The notes under the pieces were generated by a model. The model worked only from the letters and a program-made list of their open reading frames with translations, was not told the DNA's origin and searched no databases. A stretch of DNA of 64,000 bases. Origin: Sulfurimonas sp. Its GTDB lineage: Bacteria > Campylobacterota > Campylobacteria > Campylobacterales > Sulfurimonadaceae. Position 1 is the stretch's first letter; each line of letters begins with the position of its first letter. Location of the stretch: positions 338,711 to 402,710 of the forward strand of contig NZ_JAQTOD010000003.1 in the NCBI RefSeq assembly GCF_028713515.1. Reading direction: 5' to 3'. The position numbers and the translations under genes were made by a program. Below, one piece after another: positions 54,374 through 63,697 of the stretch.

Positions 54374-55924
54374 ATGATAAATGTTAGCATCATAGTTTTA
54401 GATTTTGGCTCTCAATATACTCAACTTATAGCTCGTCGTTTGCGTGAAGATAAAATATATTGTGAAATTCTTCCATACTACACAAAAGCAAGCGAAATTA
54501 GAGCAAAAAATCCAAAAGGAATCATTCTTAGCGGTGGTCCATCATCTGTTTATAATGAAAATGCCTATACTGTAGATCAAGAAGTTTACGCTATGGGAAT
54601 ACCTGTTCTTGGCATCTGCTATGGTATGCAAAGAATCGCAGCAGATTTTGGTGGCAGTGTAATCCGCTCATCTCATCATGAGTATGGAAAAGCAGAGCTA
54701 AATATCATAACCGTTGGTGAGAATTGTTCACCACTTTTTAAAGATTGTGACGATGAGAGAGTTGTTTGGATGAGTCATAGCGATAAAGTAGATGTTCTCC
54801 CAGATGGATTTAAGCCTATTGCAACATCGCCAAATTCGCCTTACGCGGCCATTTCTAATGAAGAAAAAAGAATCTACGCAATGCAATACCACCCAGAAGT
54901 TCAGCACTCTGAGGAGGGTTATTTGATGCTTCGTAATTTTGCAAGAGGCATATGCGGCGTCAGTGAAAAATGGAAAATGGAACATTTCTTAAAAGAGCAA
55001 ATTGCTAAAATCAGAGCTCAGGTTGGGGATGGAAAAGTTCTTTGTGGTCTTAGCGGTGGGGTTGATAGTTCTGTTGTTGCAGCGATGCTTTATGAGGCAA
55101 TTGGTGATCAGTTGGTTCCGGTTTTTGTTGACAATGGACTTCTTAGAAAAGGGGAGAGAGAACAGGTTGAAGAAGTTTTTAAAATTAATTTAAAAGTTCC
55201 TTTGGTTGTGGTTGATGCAAGAGAGAGTTTTTTAAGTAAATTGGCAGGTGTTAGCGATCCGGAGAAAAAGCGTAAAATTATTGGACACACTTTTATTGAA
55301 GAGTTTGAAAAAGAGGCTAAAAAACATAATGGTATTAAGTTTTTAGCTCAAGGAACCCTCTATCCCGATGTAATCGAATCAATCAGCGTGAACGGTCCAT
55401 CAGAGGTTATAAAATCTCATCATAATGTTGGTGGCCTACCAGACTGGATGGATTTTAAGCTTATCGAACCACTTCGTGAACTCTTTAAAGATGAGGTCAG
55501 AAAAATAGGTCTTGAGCTTGGACTTCCAGAGTCTATGATAAACCGTCATCCGTTCCCTGGACCAGGACTTGCAATCAGAATCATGGGCGATGTAAACCAG
55601 CCAGATTTAGATCTGCTTCGTGAGGCTGATGTGATTTTACTAGATGAGTTAAAAGCTAGCGGATACTATGCAAAAACATGGCAAGCGTTTGCAGTGCTTT
55701 TAAATGTAAAATCAGTCGGTGTTATGGGCGATAACCGTACTTACGACAACACTGTTTGTGTGAGAGTTGTAGAGGCAGTTGATGGAATGACTGCTACATT
55801 TGCTCATCTTCCACATGATTTGTTAGAGAGAATAAGCAGAAGAATTATCAATGAAGTTGATGGGATAAACCGAGTCGTTTACGATATAAGTTCAAAGCCA
55901 CCAGCAACAATCGAGTGGGAGTAA
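54374..55924 (+). CDS. guaA: GMP synthase (glutamine-hydrolysing)
   Basis: A 516-aa enzyme converting XMP to GMP. The glutaminase domain has C82 in GICYGMQ, H173 and E175 in YHPEVQHS; the ATP pyrophosphatase motif is SGGVDSS (227-233), and the C-terminal dimerisation domain ends IEWE. AAAAGG about 10 nt upstream is a plausible ribosome site. It is a stand-alone gene after nhaD. Confidence 0.95.
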   Translation: MINVSIIVLDFGSQYTQLIARRLREDKIYCEILPYYTKASEIRAKNPKGIILSGGPSSVYNENAYTVDQEVYAMGIPVLGICYGMQRIAADFGGSVIRSSHHEYGKAELNIITVGENCSPLFKDCDDERVVWMSHSDKVDVLPDGFKPIATSPNSPYAAISNEEKRIYAMQYHPEVQHSEEGYLMLRNFARGICGVSEKWKMEHFLKEQIAKIRAQVGDGKVLCGLSGGVDSSVVAAMLYEAIGDQLVPVFVDNGLLRKGEREQVEEVFKINLKVPLVVVDARESFLSKLAGVSDPEKKRKIIGHTFIEEFEKEAKKHNGIKFLAQGTLYPDVIESISVNGPSEVIKSHHNVGGLPDWMDFKLIEPLRELFKDEVRKIGLELGLPESMINRHPFPGPGLAIRIMGDVNQPDLDLLREADVILLDELKASGYYAKTWQAFAVLLNVKSVGVMGDNRTYDNTVCVRVVEAVDGMTATFAHLPHDLLERISRRIINEVDGINRVVYDISSKPPATIEWE

Positions 55925-56028
55925 AATCATAAAAATTTCAATGCATTTTGAAATGATTAAAACTTCAGCATAGTTCACTATGCTTTTGTCTTAAAACATC
56001 CCAAACTACATCAAATTTTTTATGATTT
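55924..56028 (+). repeat. 105-nt imperfect palindrome (hairpin element)
   Basis: The whole guaA-hemD gap except its last 27 nt is self-complementary. The outer arms AAATCATAAAAATTT and AAATTTTTTATGATTT pair nearly perfectly, the middle parts pair with many G-U or A-C changes, and AGCATAG/CTATGCT (55967-55984) with loop TTCA forms the tip. The centre at 55976 makes the element almost exactly symmetrical. The T-run after the tip could also end guaA transcription. It may be a mobile (MITE-like) or structured RNA element. Confidence 0.65.
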
Positions 56029-56055
56029 GCTGTATTTAAACATTAGTGAGAATGA

Positions 56056-56691
56056 ATGCCGAAAAAAATTTACCTCTTTGCTACTTCCAAAAACGAGAAC
56101 ACAATCAATATTAAATCTCTTGAGGTTCGTTTTTTAAAACCTTTCATAAATTTTTTAGATTATGACTATCTTATAGTTACATCAAAACAGACGGTAAAAG
56201 CGTTAGAGCAGTATAACAAAGAAGATTTTATAGCAACCGAGACTCTTTGTGTTTCACAAAAAACAGCAGTGGCTTATGAGAATTTTGGTGGAAAAGTTTT
56301 AGCTGTTGGCGATGGATATGGCGATAATTTAACAGAATTTATAGAGAAATTTCCTAAAGACACAAAATGGCTATATCTAAGAGCGGAATTAATTGCGTCA
56401 GACTTTGTACAAAAAAGTAGAGATAGCGGATATTTAATCGATGAAGAAATTTTGTATGTAAGTGAGTGTTCACAAGAGATTTTAGATGTGAGAATTAATG
56501 ATGATTCTACACTTATCTTTACTTCTCCATCGTCAATAAGCTGTTTTTTAAAAAACAATACACTTCATAAAGATGCAAAAATTGTAGTAATTGGCAAAAC
56601 AACGGCGCAAGAGTTGCCAGATGGGACAGATTTTTATATTTCCAAAGCAACATCTATAGAGAGCTGCGTAGAGCTGGCACTCACTCTTTAA
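56056..56691 (+). CDS. hemD: Uroporphyrinogen-III synthase
   Basis: A 211-aa protein with the HemD two-lobe pattern: IYLFATSK, YDYLIVTSKQTVKALEQ, CVSQKTAVAYENFGGKVLAVGDGYGDNLTEFI, and later LIFTSPSSISCFL with KIVVIGKTTAQEL. It closes hydroxymethylbilane to uroporphyrinogen III. Sequence conservation in HemD is low, so identity rests on these motif spacings. The gene precedes the 6S RNA. Confidence 0.82.
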   Translation: MPKKIYLFATSKNENTINIKSLEVRFLKPFINFLDYDYLIVTSKQTVKALEQYNKEDFIATETLCVSQKTAVAYENFGGKVLAVGDGYGDNLTEFIEKFPKDTKWLYLRAELIASDFVQKSRDSGYLIDEEILYVSECSQEILDVRINDDSTLIFTSPSSISCFLKNNTLHKDAKIVVIGKTTAQELPDGTDFYISKATSIESCVELALTL

Positions 56692-56715
56692 AAGAAAAAT
56701 CAAGTATCATTTTTG

Positions 56716-56721
56716 TACAAT
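56716..56721 (+). promoter_or_regulatory. -10 box of the 6S RNA
   Basis: TACAAT preceded by TTTTG, 8 nt before the first paired base of the RNA. Confidence 0.5.
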
Positions 56722-56729
56722 AGTGTTTA

Positions 56730-56928
56730 TAGTCTAGGTAGTTCGACATATCGCATAATGAGGGTTCTACATATTCAACTTGCGAATAGGTAGGATTTTC
56801 GTGTGTGGTGCTATCGTTTGAGATATGTTAGCTCTGTCGAGATACTGCCGCCGTTAGAAAGTTCTCTCTTCGCCTAAATACGGCTTTTAGAACCAAGCCA
56901 ATGCGAAACGGCTACTTGGGCTATTTTT
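56730..56928 (+). ncRNA. ssrS: 6S RNA
   Basis: The 5' arm TAGTCTAGGTAG (56730-56741) and the 3' arm CTACTTGGGCTA (56912-56923) pair over 12 positions with several G-U. Inside follow TCGCAT/ATGCGA, GGTTCTA/TAGAACC, a large open bubble (56770-56781 opposite 56874-56887), GCGAA/TTCGC and GGTAG/CTGCC. This rod with a central bubble, about 195 nt long, is the 6S RNA fold, which mimics open promoter DNA to bind sigma70 RNA polymerase. Location just upstream of purD is as known for Campylobacterota (formerly the purD motif). A T-run ends it at 56924-56928. Confidence 0.82.
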
Positions 56929-56929
56929 C

Positions 56930-56977
56930 AAAAATATCTATTTAGAATTTACTGATTTTTTAAATAGATATTTTTTT
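56930..56977 (+). terminator. AT-only hairpin between 6S RNA and purD
   Basis: AAAAATATCTATTTA and TAAATAGATATTTTT form a perfect 15-bp stem without other mismatches, loop of 16 nt, followed by T-runs. It could end the 6S RNA or attenuate read-through into purD. Confidence 0.65.
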
Positions 56978-56995
56978 ATTTTTTTTGGAGTATGA

Positions 56996-58261
56996 ATGAA
57001 AATTTTAATTTTAGGTAGTGGTGGCAGAGAGTACTCAATTGCTCGTGCGATATCAAACGAAGATGAAAAACATGAGCTTTTTTTTATGCCAGGAAATGGT
57101 GCTACGACAGATTTTGGAGTAAATCTTGATATAAAAGATTACAATGAACTAGCGCTTTATGCAAAAGAGAACAAAATAGAGCTGACAATTGTCGGTCCAG
57201 AAGCTCCGCTTGTCGATGGTGTTGTTGATATTTTCAAATCCCATGGACTTGTTATATTTGGACCAAGCAAAGAAGCCGCTCAACTTGAGGGTTCAAAAGT
57301 TTATATGAAAAATTTTTTGGCAAAATATAACATTCCAACTGCTCGCTATATTGAAACCGCTTCAATCGAGGAAGCATTTAACTTTACAAACAAATTAACT
57401 GCTCCAATCGTTGTAAAAGCAGATGGGCTTTGTGGTGGAAAAGGCGTGATAATCGCCCAGAATCACAATGAGGCAAAAATTGCAATTTCAGAGATGTTAA
57501 GTGGAAAAAGCTTTGGAGATGCAGGACTAAAAGTCGTTGTAGAAGAGTTTTTAGATGGATATGAGCTTTCCATGTTTGCGGTTTGCGATGGAGATGACTA
57601 TATTTTGCTACCAGCTGCGCAGGATCACAAAAGACTTTTAAATAATGATATGGGACCAAATACTGGCGGAATGGGCGCATACGCTCCAACCCCTTTAGTA
57701 GATGAAGAGCTTTATCAAAAAGTAAGAGACAGAATTATTCGTCCAACACTAGATGGAATGAAAAAAGAGGGTGCACCGTTTGAGGGCGTTCTTTTCATAG
57801 GCATTATGGTTGTTAAGGGCGAGCCAATTACGCTAGAGTTTAATGTTCGTTTTGGAGATCCTGAGTGCGAAATTCTTATGCCTCTTATGACTTCAAGCGT
57901 GAGTGATATGTTCTATAAAGCTTCTACAAACAGACTAAAAGAGATAAAAGTAGAGTTTTCAAAGCAGTTTGCTGTAGGTGTTGTGATGGCTAGTGGAGAT
58001 TATCCATATAAAAACTCAAAACCAGCAGAGATTATTTTAGATAAAGTTCTTCACACTGATGTAGAAAAAAATAGCCATATCTCTTTTGCTGGTGTGAGTA
58101 TGATAGATGGTATTTTGTATGCAGATGGTGGTAGAGTTTTAGTTTGTATTGGTGTTGGTGATAGTATAAAAGAGGCAAGAGATAGAGCGTATCTGAGATG
58201 TGGACAGGTTCATTTTGCTGGCAAAAAACTTCGTACCGATATAGCTTATCAAGCGCTGTAG
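56996..58261 (+). CDS. purD: Phosphoribosylamine-glycine ligase
   Basis: A 421-aa ATP-grasp enzyme of purine synthesis that joins glycine to phosphoribosylamine. N-terminal [29 protein letters not shown], the ATP-grasp loop [26 protein letters not shown] and the metal-binding [12 protein letters not shown] are all present. GGAG gives the ribosome site. Only about 19 nt separate it from the terminator hairpin of 6S RNA. Confidence 0.94.
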   Translation: MKILILGSGGREYSIARAISNEDEKHELFFMPGNGATTDFGVNLDIKDYNELALYAKENKIELTIVGPEAPLVDGVVDIFKSHGLVIFGPSKEAAQLEGSKVYMKNFLAKYNIPTARYIETASIEEAFNFTNKLTAPIVVKADGLCGGKGVIIAQNHNEAKIAISEMLSGKSFGDAGLKVVVEEFLDGYELSMFAVCDGDDYILLPAAQDHKRLLNNDMGPNTGGMGAYAPTPLVDEELYQKVRDRIIRPTLDGMKKEGAPFEGVLFIGIMVVKGEPITLEFNVRFGDPECEILMPLMTSSVSDMFYKASTNRLKEIKVEFSKQFAVGVVMASGDYPYKNSKPAEIILDKVLHTDVEKNSHISFAGVSMIDGILYADGGRVLVCIGVGDSIKEARDRAYLRCGQVHFAGKKLRTDIAYQAL

Positions 58262-58273
58262 GATAAGATAAAA

Positions 58274-58723
58274 GTGGACGAAGAGATTCAAAAAATTCTT
58301 AATCATCAAGAGATGACTCTTGCTCCAATAAAAAAAAGAGCAACAGCTTTTTTTATAGATGAAGTAATTCTTACTGTTTTATTGATAATAGCAGTTGGCG
58401 ACTCTTTCTTTGCAGCAAAAACACAAGAAGAGATGATTAAGGTTATCTACTCTTTTATTTTAGAATATGTCGCCATAAAAATATTTTATCAAGCTTTTTT
58501 TGTTATGAAGTATGGTGCGACAATAGGCAAAATAGTTATGAAAATTAGAGTTGTTGAGATAAAAACACTACAAAATCCAAATGTAATTATTTCACTAAAC
58601 CGTGCAATTGTGCGAATTTTTAGTGAAGCTATCTATTATCTAGGTTTTTTGTGGGGTATGTTAGATAAAAATAGACAAGCTTGGCACGACAAGAGCGCTA
58701 AAACTTTGGTAATAAATGCTTAA
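58274..58723 (+). CDS. RDD-family membrane protein
   Basis: A 149-aa protein with the RDD layout: an N-terminal APIKKRATAFFIDEVIL (R-x-x-A-xxx-D), two to three membrane helices (about 27-45, 60-80, 112-128) and the late GATIGKIVMKIRVV. Function in transport or signalling is unknown. It starts at GTG 58274, 12 nt after purD, and overlaps lptD by 8 nt. Confidence 0.8.
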   Translation: MDEEIQKILNHQEMTLAPIKKRATAFFIDEVILTVLLIIAVGDSFFAAKTQEEMIKVIYSFILEYVAIKIFYQAFFVMKYGATIGKIVMKIRVVEIKTLQNPNVIISLNRAIVRIFSEAIYYLGFLWGMLDKNRQAWHDKSAKTLVINA

Positions 58724-60890
58724 GCTTCTCCTGTCTTTTTTGATATTAACCACATTTTTAGTTGCAGATGAAAAAGTTGAGCTCTACGCAACAAAAATGG
58801 ATGCAAAAGATAACATAGTAACAGCAAGTGGTGAGGTTATAGTAATCTACCAAGATTATCACTTAAGCGCGAAAAAAGCAGTATATGATAGAAACAGTGG
58901 TGAACTAGAACTTTTTGATAATGTTAGAGCTTCTAAAGGGGACAGCGTTAAGCTCCTTGGAAATTATGCAAGACTAAATATTGCAAAAAAAGAGAAAGAG
59001 TTTAAGCCGTTTTATATGGCAGAAGATACATCAAGAGTTTGGCTTAGTGGGAAAGAGGGCTGTTTAAAAGATAAAGATTTAAACATAAAATCTGGCTCGA
59101 TGAGCGGATGTGATCCAAACAATCCACTCTGGAGAATGGACTTTTCATCCTCTGACTATAACATGGATACTAAATGGCTAAATTTGTATAATGCAAGACT
59201 TTATATATACGATATTCCTGTTTTTTATACCCCCTATTTTGGATACCCGCTAGATACAACCAGAAGGACAGGACTTTTGCCTCCAACATTTGGAATCTCA
59301 AACAGGGATGGGTTTTATTATGAGCAATCACTCTATATTGCTGAGCAGAATTGGTGGGATTTAGAATTAACACCACAAATAAGAACTAGCCGTGGTGATG
59401 GAATATATTCAGACTTCAGATTTGTAGATACAAATACATCAAAAGGAGCACTGAATATTGGCTATTTTAAAGAAAAAAGTCAATATTTTATTGATAACAA
59501 TTTAGCAAATCAATCGCACTATGGGTTTAAGTTTAACTATATTAATAGTGATTTTATCAATCAATGGTTCAATACAAATTTTGAAGGTCAGTCCGGCATA
59601 TATGCTGATATAATAAACATGAATGATGTTGAGTACCTAAATCTCTCAACAAATAATATGACTAAAACCGTGACAGCAAAACAGCTACTCTCAAGAATAA
59701 ACCTTTTTTATAACACAGATAAAAATTATATAGGTGCATATTTCAAATACTATAAAGATCTAATAAAATCCAGCAATGAAACAACTCTACAAAATCTTCC
59801 AGCAGTCCAATATCACAGGTATTTAGATACGCTTTTTGAAAATCACTTTTTATATAATTTTGATATAAAAAGTAATGACTTTTATAGACAAGTTGGCAAA
59901 AGTGCGGTGCAGACAGATATAAATATTCCATTGTCATTTCAGACATCACTTTTTAATGAGCATATAAATGCCTCATATAAGCCCTATATCTATGCACAAC
60001 AGACAACCTTTAAGGGGCAAGACACAAATCAAACAGTTGACAGTGAGTACAGCAATGGCTTTTTTGCAAGAACTTCCCACTCGTTTTCTCTATCCTCTCA
60101 ACTAACAAGGGCCTTTGATACAGTTACTCACTCCATAGATGTTGGTGCAACATATACTACTGCTGGAAGTGAGTTAAGAAATGGATATTATAAGGAGCGA
60201 AAAGATCAGTGTTCGCTCGCACAAAATAAGTCACTGCCAATTTGTGAATTTTATAATATTGCAGATGTTAAAGAGAATCTACAACTCTACTATTCACAAT
60301 ATTTTTACGGAGCTGATGGAGCGCAGATAATATATCACAGGCTTGCTCAGATTATCTCTTATGGTGATGTTAATGGCGGAGCAGGTGAGCTTGAAAATGA
60401 ATTTGATTATCAGATAACTACTAACTTAAATTTCTATAATAATATGTTTTATAACTATGATGAGAGTGGTTTTTCTAAGAACTTTAACAAAATAACATAC
60501 AGGAGCGGTAGTTTTGATATAGGTTTGTCTCACATGCGTCAAAATAAGTTTGTAGAGTCGATTCCAAATACAAGTTATTTGACCTCATTTTTGAGTTATA
60601 GATACAATAAACACTATACTTATGATTTTAAATATGATTATGACCTAGAGCTTGATAGAAAAAAAGGAGTTGATTTTGGATTATTATATAAAAAAAGATG
60701 CTGGGACTTTGGTTTAAGGTATATTGAAAACAACAGACCAACTCTAAGTAAGTATGGGATAGCAGATTCGATAAATGATAGATATGTATTTGTAACGGTG
60801 GCATTGAAGCCAATTATGCCATCAACTGTGCCAGGAAGTAAGGCCTCTGGATTTATCTACAAATTACCAGAAAACTCAAAAGGAAACTAA
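58716..60890 (+). CDS. lptD: LPS-assembly protein LptD
   Basis: A 724-aa outer-membrane protein: signal peptide (about 1-17, ending LVAD), an OstA-like N-terminal domain (about 20-150, with KMDAKDNIVTASGEVIVIYQDYHLSAKKAVYD), then a beta-barrel with FYTPYFGYPLDTTRRTGLLPPTFG, which is the conserved LptD start. It inserts lipopolysaccharide into the outer leaflet. Two Cys near 116-131 (GKEGCLK, MSGCDPN) may be part of its disulfides, which an LptM-like protein (see 51261) can help form. Confidence 0.88.
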   Translation: MLKLLLSFLILTTFLVADEKVELYATKMDAKDNIVTASGEVIVIYQDYHLSAKKAVYDRNSGELELFDNVRASKGDSVKLLGNYARLNIAKKEKEFKPFYMAEDTSRVWLSGKEGCLKDKDLNIKSGSMSGCDPNNPLWRMDFSSSDYNMDTKWLNLYNARLYIYDIPVFYTPYFGYPLDTTRRTGLLPPTFGISNRDGFYYEQSLYIAEQNWWDLELTPQIRTSRGDGIYSDFRFVDTNTSKGALNIGYFKEKSQYFIDNNLANQSHYGFKFNYINSDFINQWFNTNFEGQSGIYADIINMNDVEYLNLSTNNMTKTVTAKQLLSRINLFYNTDKNYIGAYFKYYKDLIKSSNETTLQNLPAVQYHRYLDTLFENHFLYNFDIKSNDFYRQVGKSAVQTDINIPLSFQTSLFNEHINASYKPYIYAQQTTFKGQDTNQTVDSEYSNGFFARTSHSFSLSSQLTRAFDTVTHSIDVGATYTTAGSELRNGYYKERKDQCSLAQNKSLPICEFYNIADVKENLQLYYSQYFYGADGAQIIYHRLAQIISYGDVNGGAGELENEFDYQITTNLNFYNNMFYNYDESGFSKNFNKITYRSGSFDIGLSHMRQNKFVESIPNTSYLTSFLSYRYNKHYTYDFKYDYDLELDRKKGVDFGLLYKKRCWDFGLRYIENNRPTLSKYGIADSINDRYVFVTVALKPIMPSTVPGSKASGFIYKLPENSKGN

Positions 60891-60894
60891 GTTA

Positions 60895-60924
60895 ATGAAA
60901 AAATTATTGGGAGATAAAAAATGA
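60895..60924 (+). other. Nine-codon mini-ORF before pnp
   Basis: ATG 60895 opens MKKLLGDKK and stops at TGA 60922, which overlaps the pnp ATG as ATGA. AAAGGA lies upstream. It may be a chance frame or a short leader peptide coupled to pnp translation. Confidence 0.3.
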
Positions 60925-63086
60925 AATATGATGTAACAGTAGATTTAATAAACAGAGAAGAGAAGTACTCTTTTGGTGAAGTTGCAAAACAGGCAAATGG
61001 TGCAGCATGGCTAAGAAGCGGTAAAACAGTTATTTTGGCAACAGTTGTTATAGATGAAACAGAGATAGTAAAAGATGATTTTTTACCACTGACTGTTCAG
61101 TATATAGAAAAAAGTTACGCAGCTGGAAAGATTCCTGGCGGATTTTTTAAACGCGAGACAAAGCCAAGCGATTTTGAAACATTAACATCTCGTATAGTTG
61201 ACCGTTCTTTGCGCCCACTTTTTCCAAAAGGTTTTGGATATCCAACACAGGTAACCATACTAGTGCTTAGCGCAGATAAAGAGTCTGACCTTCAAGTCTT
61301 GGCGTTAAATGCAGCATCTGCTGCTCTTTTTGTTAGTGACATCAGTATTGATAAATCTGTTTGCGCACTGAGAGTTGTAAAAGTTGATGGAGAGTTGGTT
61401 TTAAATCCAACACTTTCACAACTAAATAGTTCCACATTAGACCTTTATCTCTCTGGAACAAAAGATGATCTTTTGATGATTGAGATGAGGACGATTGGCT
61501 CAAATGAGTTTGACAACAGCTTAGTAGTTGACCCATTTATGGATCCAACTCTTGGCATGCCGATAGTGGAAATGCATGTTTCAAATGCAATTAGTGAAGA
61601 TGAGCTTATTGGAATTTTTGAACAAGCGCAAGAGGCTTTATCCCAGAATAATATAAAATATGAAGAACTTTTTGCTCCATATAAAAGAGAGTGCTTGAGT
61701 CTTGAGTATAAAGCACATAATATTAACGAAGAGATGGTTGATTTTGTAAGAACAACTCATATGCCAGAGATAAAATCTGCGATGAATCAAATGGCAAAAT
61801 CGGAGCGTTCAACAGCACTAAGAACGCTAAGAAAAAACATACTCAAAACGAACGCGAGTTGGGATGAAGTAGAGTTAAAAGATGCAGTAGAGAAGGTTAA
61901 GAGAGGACAGGTCAGAACTCAGATTTTAGATGAAAACATTCGTGCAGATGGTAGAACTTTAAGAGAAGTTAGACCTATAAGTATTAGCACAAATGTCCTT
62001 CCATCTGCTCACTCTTCATGTCTATTTACTCGTGGAGAGACACAAGCGCTAGTTGTTCTTACGATAGGTGGAGCTAAAGATGCTCAAATGTATGAATCAT
62101 TAACGGATAGCGGAACACAAAATGAACACTTTATGGTTCATTATAATTTTCCAGGCTTTAGTGTGGGTGAAGCTTCGCCGATTACTGGCGTAAAAAGAAG
62201 AGAACTAGGTCATGGAAATCTTGCAAAAAGAGCACTAGAGCCGATTCTTGATTTAGACTCACAGACGATTCGTTTAGTTTCTGAAGTACTTGAATCAAAT
62301 GGTTCATCTTCAATGGCCACTGTTTGTGGTGGCTATATGGCTCTTCGCGCGGCCGATATAGAGACTAGTGATATTGTTGCTGGAATTGCTATGGGTATGG
62401 TTAGCGATGGAGACAGATACGCGATTTTATCAGACATTATGGGGCTTGAGGATCATGATGGCGATTTAGATTTTAAAGTTACTGGTTCAAAAAATGGCAT
62501 TACAGCTATGCAGATGGATATAAAATTAGGTGGAATCAGCCTTGATGTCCTAAAAGAGGTGCTTTACCAAGCAAAAGAGGGCAGAGCACATATAATTGAT
62601 ATTATGCTTGAGGCCGAGACAAACATAGAGCTTAATGATGGCGTTTTACCAAATTCAGATTTCTTTCATATAAATCCAAGTTTTATTGGTGATATTATCG
62701 GCCAAGCTGGAAAAACTATTCGTGAAATTATAGAGAAATTTGAAGTAGCTATCGATATAGATAAAAAAGATGGCAAAGTTAAAGTTACTGGAAAAAGCAA
62801 AAGTGGTGTAGAGGGAGCAAGAGCTCATATTGAAGGTATCATAAACACACCAAAAGTCGCAAAGATAGAGTATAAGGTTGGAGATAAATACAAGGGAATC
62901 GTAAAAAAAATAGTTGATTTTGGAGCGTTCATTGAGCTTCCAGATGGAACTGATGGACTTTTGCATATCTCCAAGGTATCTGATCAAAGAGTAGAGAAAA
63001 TCTCTGATGTTCTAAGCGAAGGCGAAGAGATTGGCGTTGAAATCTTGGAGTTTAAGGGCAATAAAATCTCTCTTGGTCGTGCATAA
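60921..63086 (+). CDS. pnp: Polynucleotide phosphorylase
   Basis: A 721-aa 3'-5' phosphorolytic exoribonuclease. Two RNase PH domains (about 1-200 and 300-530, the latter with RADGRTLREVRPIS and FTRGETQALVV), an alpha-helical linker, a KH domain with IGDIIGQAGKTIREI and a C-terminal S1 domain with YKGIVKKIVDFGAFIELPDGTDGLLHIS. Length is full. A GGGAG site precedes the ATG. Confidence 0.95.
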   Translation: MKYDVTVDLINREEKYSFGEVAKQANGAAWLRSGKTVILATVVIDETEIVKDDFLPLTVQYIEKSYAAGKIPGGFFKRETKPSDFETLTSRIVDRSLRPLFPKGFGYPTQVTILVLSADKESDLQVLALNAASAALFVSDISIDKSVCALRVVKVDGELVLNPTLSQLNSSTLDLYLSGTKDDLLMIEMRTIGSNEFDNSLVVDPFMDPTLGMPIVEMHVSNAISEDELIGIFEQAQEALSQNNIKYEELFAPYKRECLSLEYKAHNINEEMVDFVRTTHMPEIKSAMNQMAKSERSTALRTLRKNILKTNASWDEVELKDAVEKVKRGQVRTQILDENIRADGRTLREVRPISISTNVLPSAHSSCLFTRGETQALVVLTIGGAKDAQMYESLTDSGTQNEHFMVHYNFPGFSVGEASPITGVKRRELGHGNLAKRALEPILDLDSQTIRLVSEVLESNGSSSMATVCGGYMALRAADIETSDIVAGIAMGMVSDGDRYAILSDIMGLEDHDGDLDFKVTGSKNGITAMQMDIKLGGISLDVLKEVLYQAKEGRAHIIDIMLEAETNIELNDGVLPNSDFFHINPSFIGDIIGQAGKTIREIIEKFEVAIDIDKKDGKVKVTGKSKSGVEGARAHIEGIINTPKVAKIEYKVGDKYKGIVKKIVDFGAFIELPDGTDGLLHISKVSDQRVEKISDVLSEGEEIGVEILEFKGNKISLGRA

Positions 63087-63119
63087 AGGTTTTTAAATAA
63101 TCTTTTAGTACAATTCTTG

Positions 63120-63125
63120 TATAAT
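63120..63125 (+). promoter_or_regulatory. -10 box of the atpE leader
   Basis: TGTATAAT lies 109 nt before the atpE ATG, with a second TACAAT nearby at 63109. The roughly 100-nt leader has no gene; GGTTACGCTAGCC within it could form a small hairpin. Confidence 0.5.
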
Positions 63126-63234
63126 TCGCAAATCAAATTTTAAGTAGGAAAATAGTTGCATTTATGTATCTATTGCTATTCGCAAGAGTGGTTACGCTAG
63201 CCGAACAAATTTGTAATAATTATTGGAGATTCAA

Positions 63235-63549
63235 ATGAAAAAAATTCTTTTCTTGGTGGTAGCTTTTACTGCTGCTGCTTTCGCTGCTGATGGTGAGGTT
63301 GCTAACCAAACTCTTAAAGCTTACTCGATGATCGCTGCTGGTCTTGGTCTTGGTTTAGCTGCTCTTGGTGGAGCTATCGGTATGGGTCATACTGCTGCTG
63401 CAACAATCGCTGGAACTGCAAGAAATCCAGGTTTAGGCGCTAAGCTTATGACTACAATGTTCATCGCTCTTGCAATGATTGAAGCTCAAGTTATCTATGC
63501 ACTAGTAATAGCGTTAATCGCTCTTTACGCTAACCCTTACCTAGGTTAA
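63235..63549 (+). CDS. atpE: F0F1 ATP synthase subunit c
   Basis: A 104-aa proteolipid of the membrane rotor. A cleavable-looking N-terminus (about 1-18) ends FAADGE, and two helices follow: glycine-rich AAGLGLGLAALGGAIGMG (about 34-58), the loop ARNP (62-65), and the second helix with the ion-carrying E83 in MIEAQVIYAL. The GGAG ribosome site and ATG 63235 are used, not the TTG at 63223. atpE alone, apart from the atp operon, is usual in Campylobacterota. Confidence 0.94.
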   Translation: MKKILFLVVAFTAAAFAADGEVANQTLKAYSMIAAGLGLGLAALGGAIGMGHTAAATIAGTARNPGLGAKLMTTMFIALAMIEAQVIYALVIALIALYANPYLG

Positions 63550-63568
63550 TAAGTAAAAATACCTCAAA

Positions 63569-63592
63569 GTCTAACTCATTTTTGAGTTAGAC
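63569..63592 (+). terminator. Terminator after atpE
   Basis: GTCTAACTCA and TGAGTTAGAC form a perfect 10-bp stem with a 4-nt loop, 20 nt after the atpE stop codon. The following bases are C/T-rich (ATCTCTCTTTATT). Confidence 0.75.
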
Positions 63593-63612
63593 ATCTCTCT
63601 TTATTAAAAAAT

Positions 63613-63697
63613 GCGACCGTGGTGGAACGGTAGACACGCTACCTTGAGGTGGTAGTGCCTTACGGGTGTGGGAGTTCAAATCTCCCCGGTCGCACCA
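63613..63697 (+). tRNA. tRNA-Leu (anticodon GAG)
   Basis: An 85-nt class II tRNA with encoded CCA. Acceptor stem GCGACCG/CGGTCGC is perfect, the anticodon stem TACC/GGTA encloses TTGAGGT with anticodon GAG, a long variable arm is present, and GGAGTTCAAATCTCC forms the T arm. Confidence 0.95.

Noticed and set aside
56730..56928. Considered as tmRNA, SRP RNA or RNase P RNA
   Set aside because: Length and pairing do not fit: there is no tag-coding frame or Ala acceptor stem, no GGAAGGAAGCA-like SRP tetraloop region, and it is too short for RNase P RNA.
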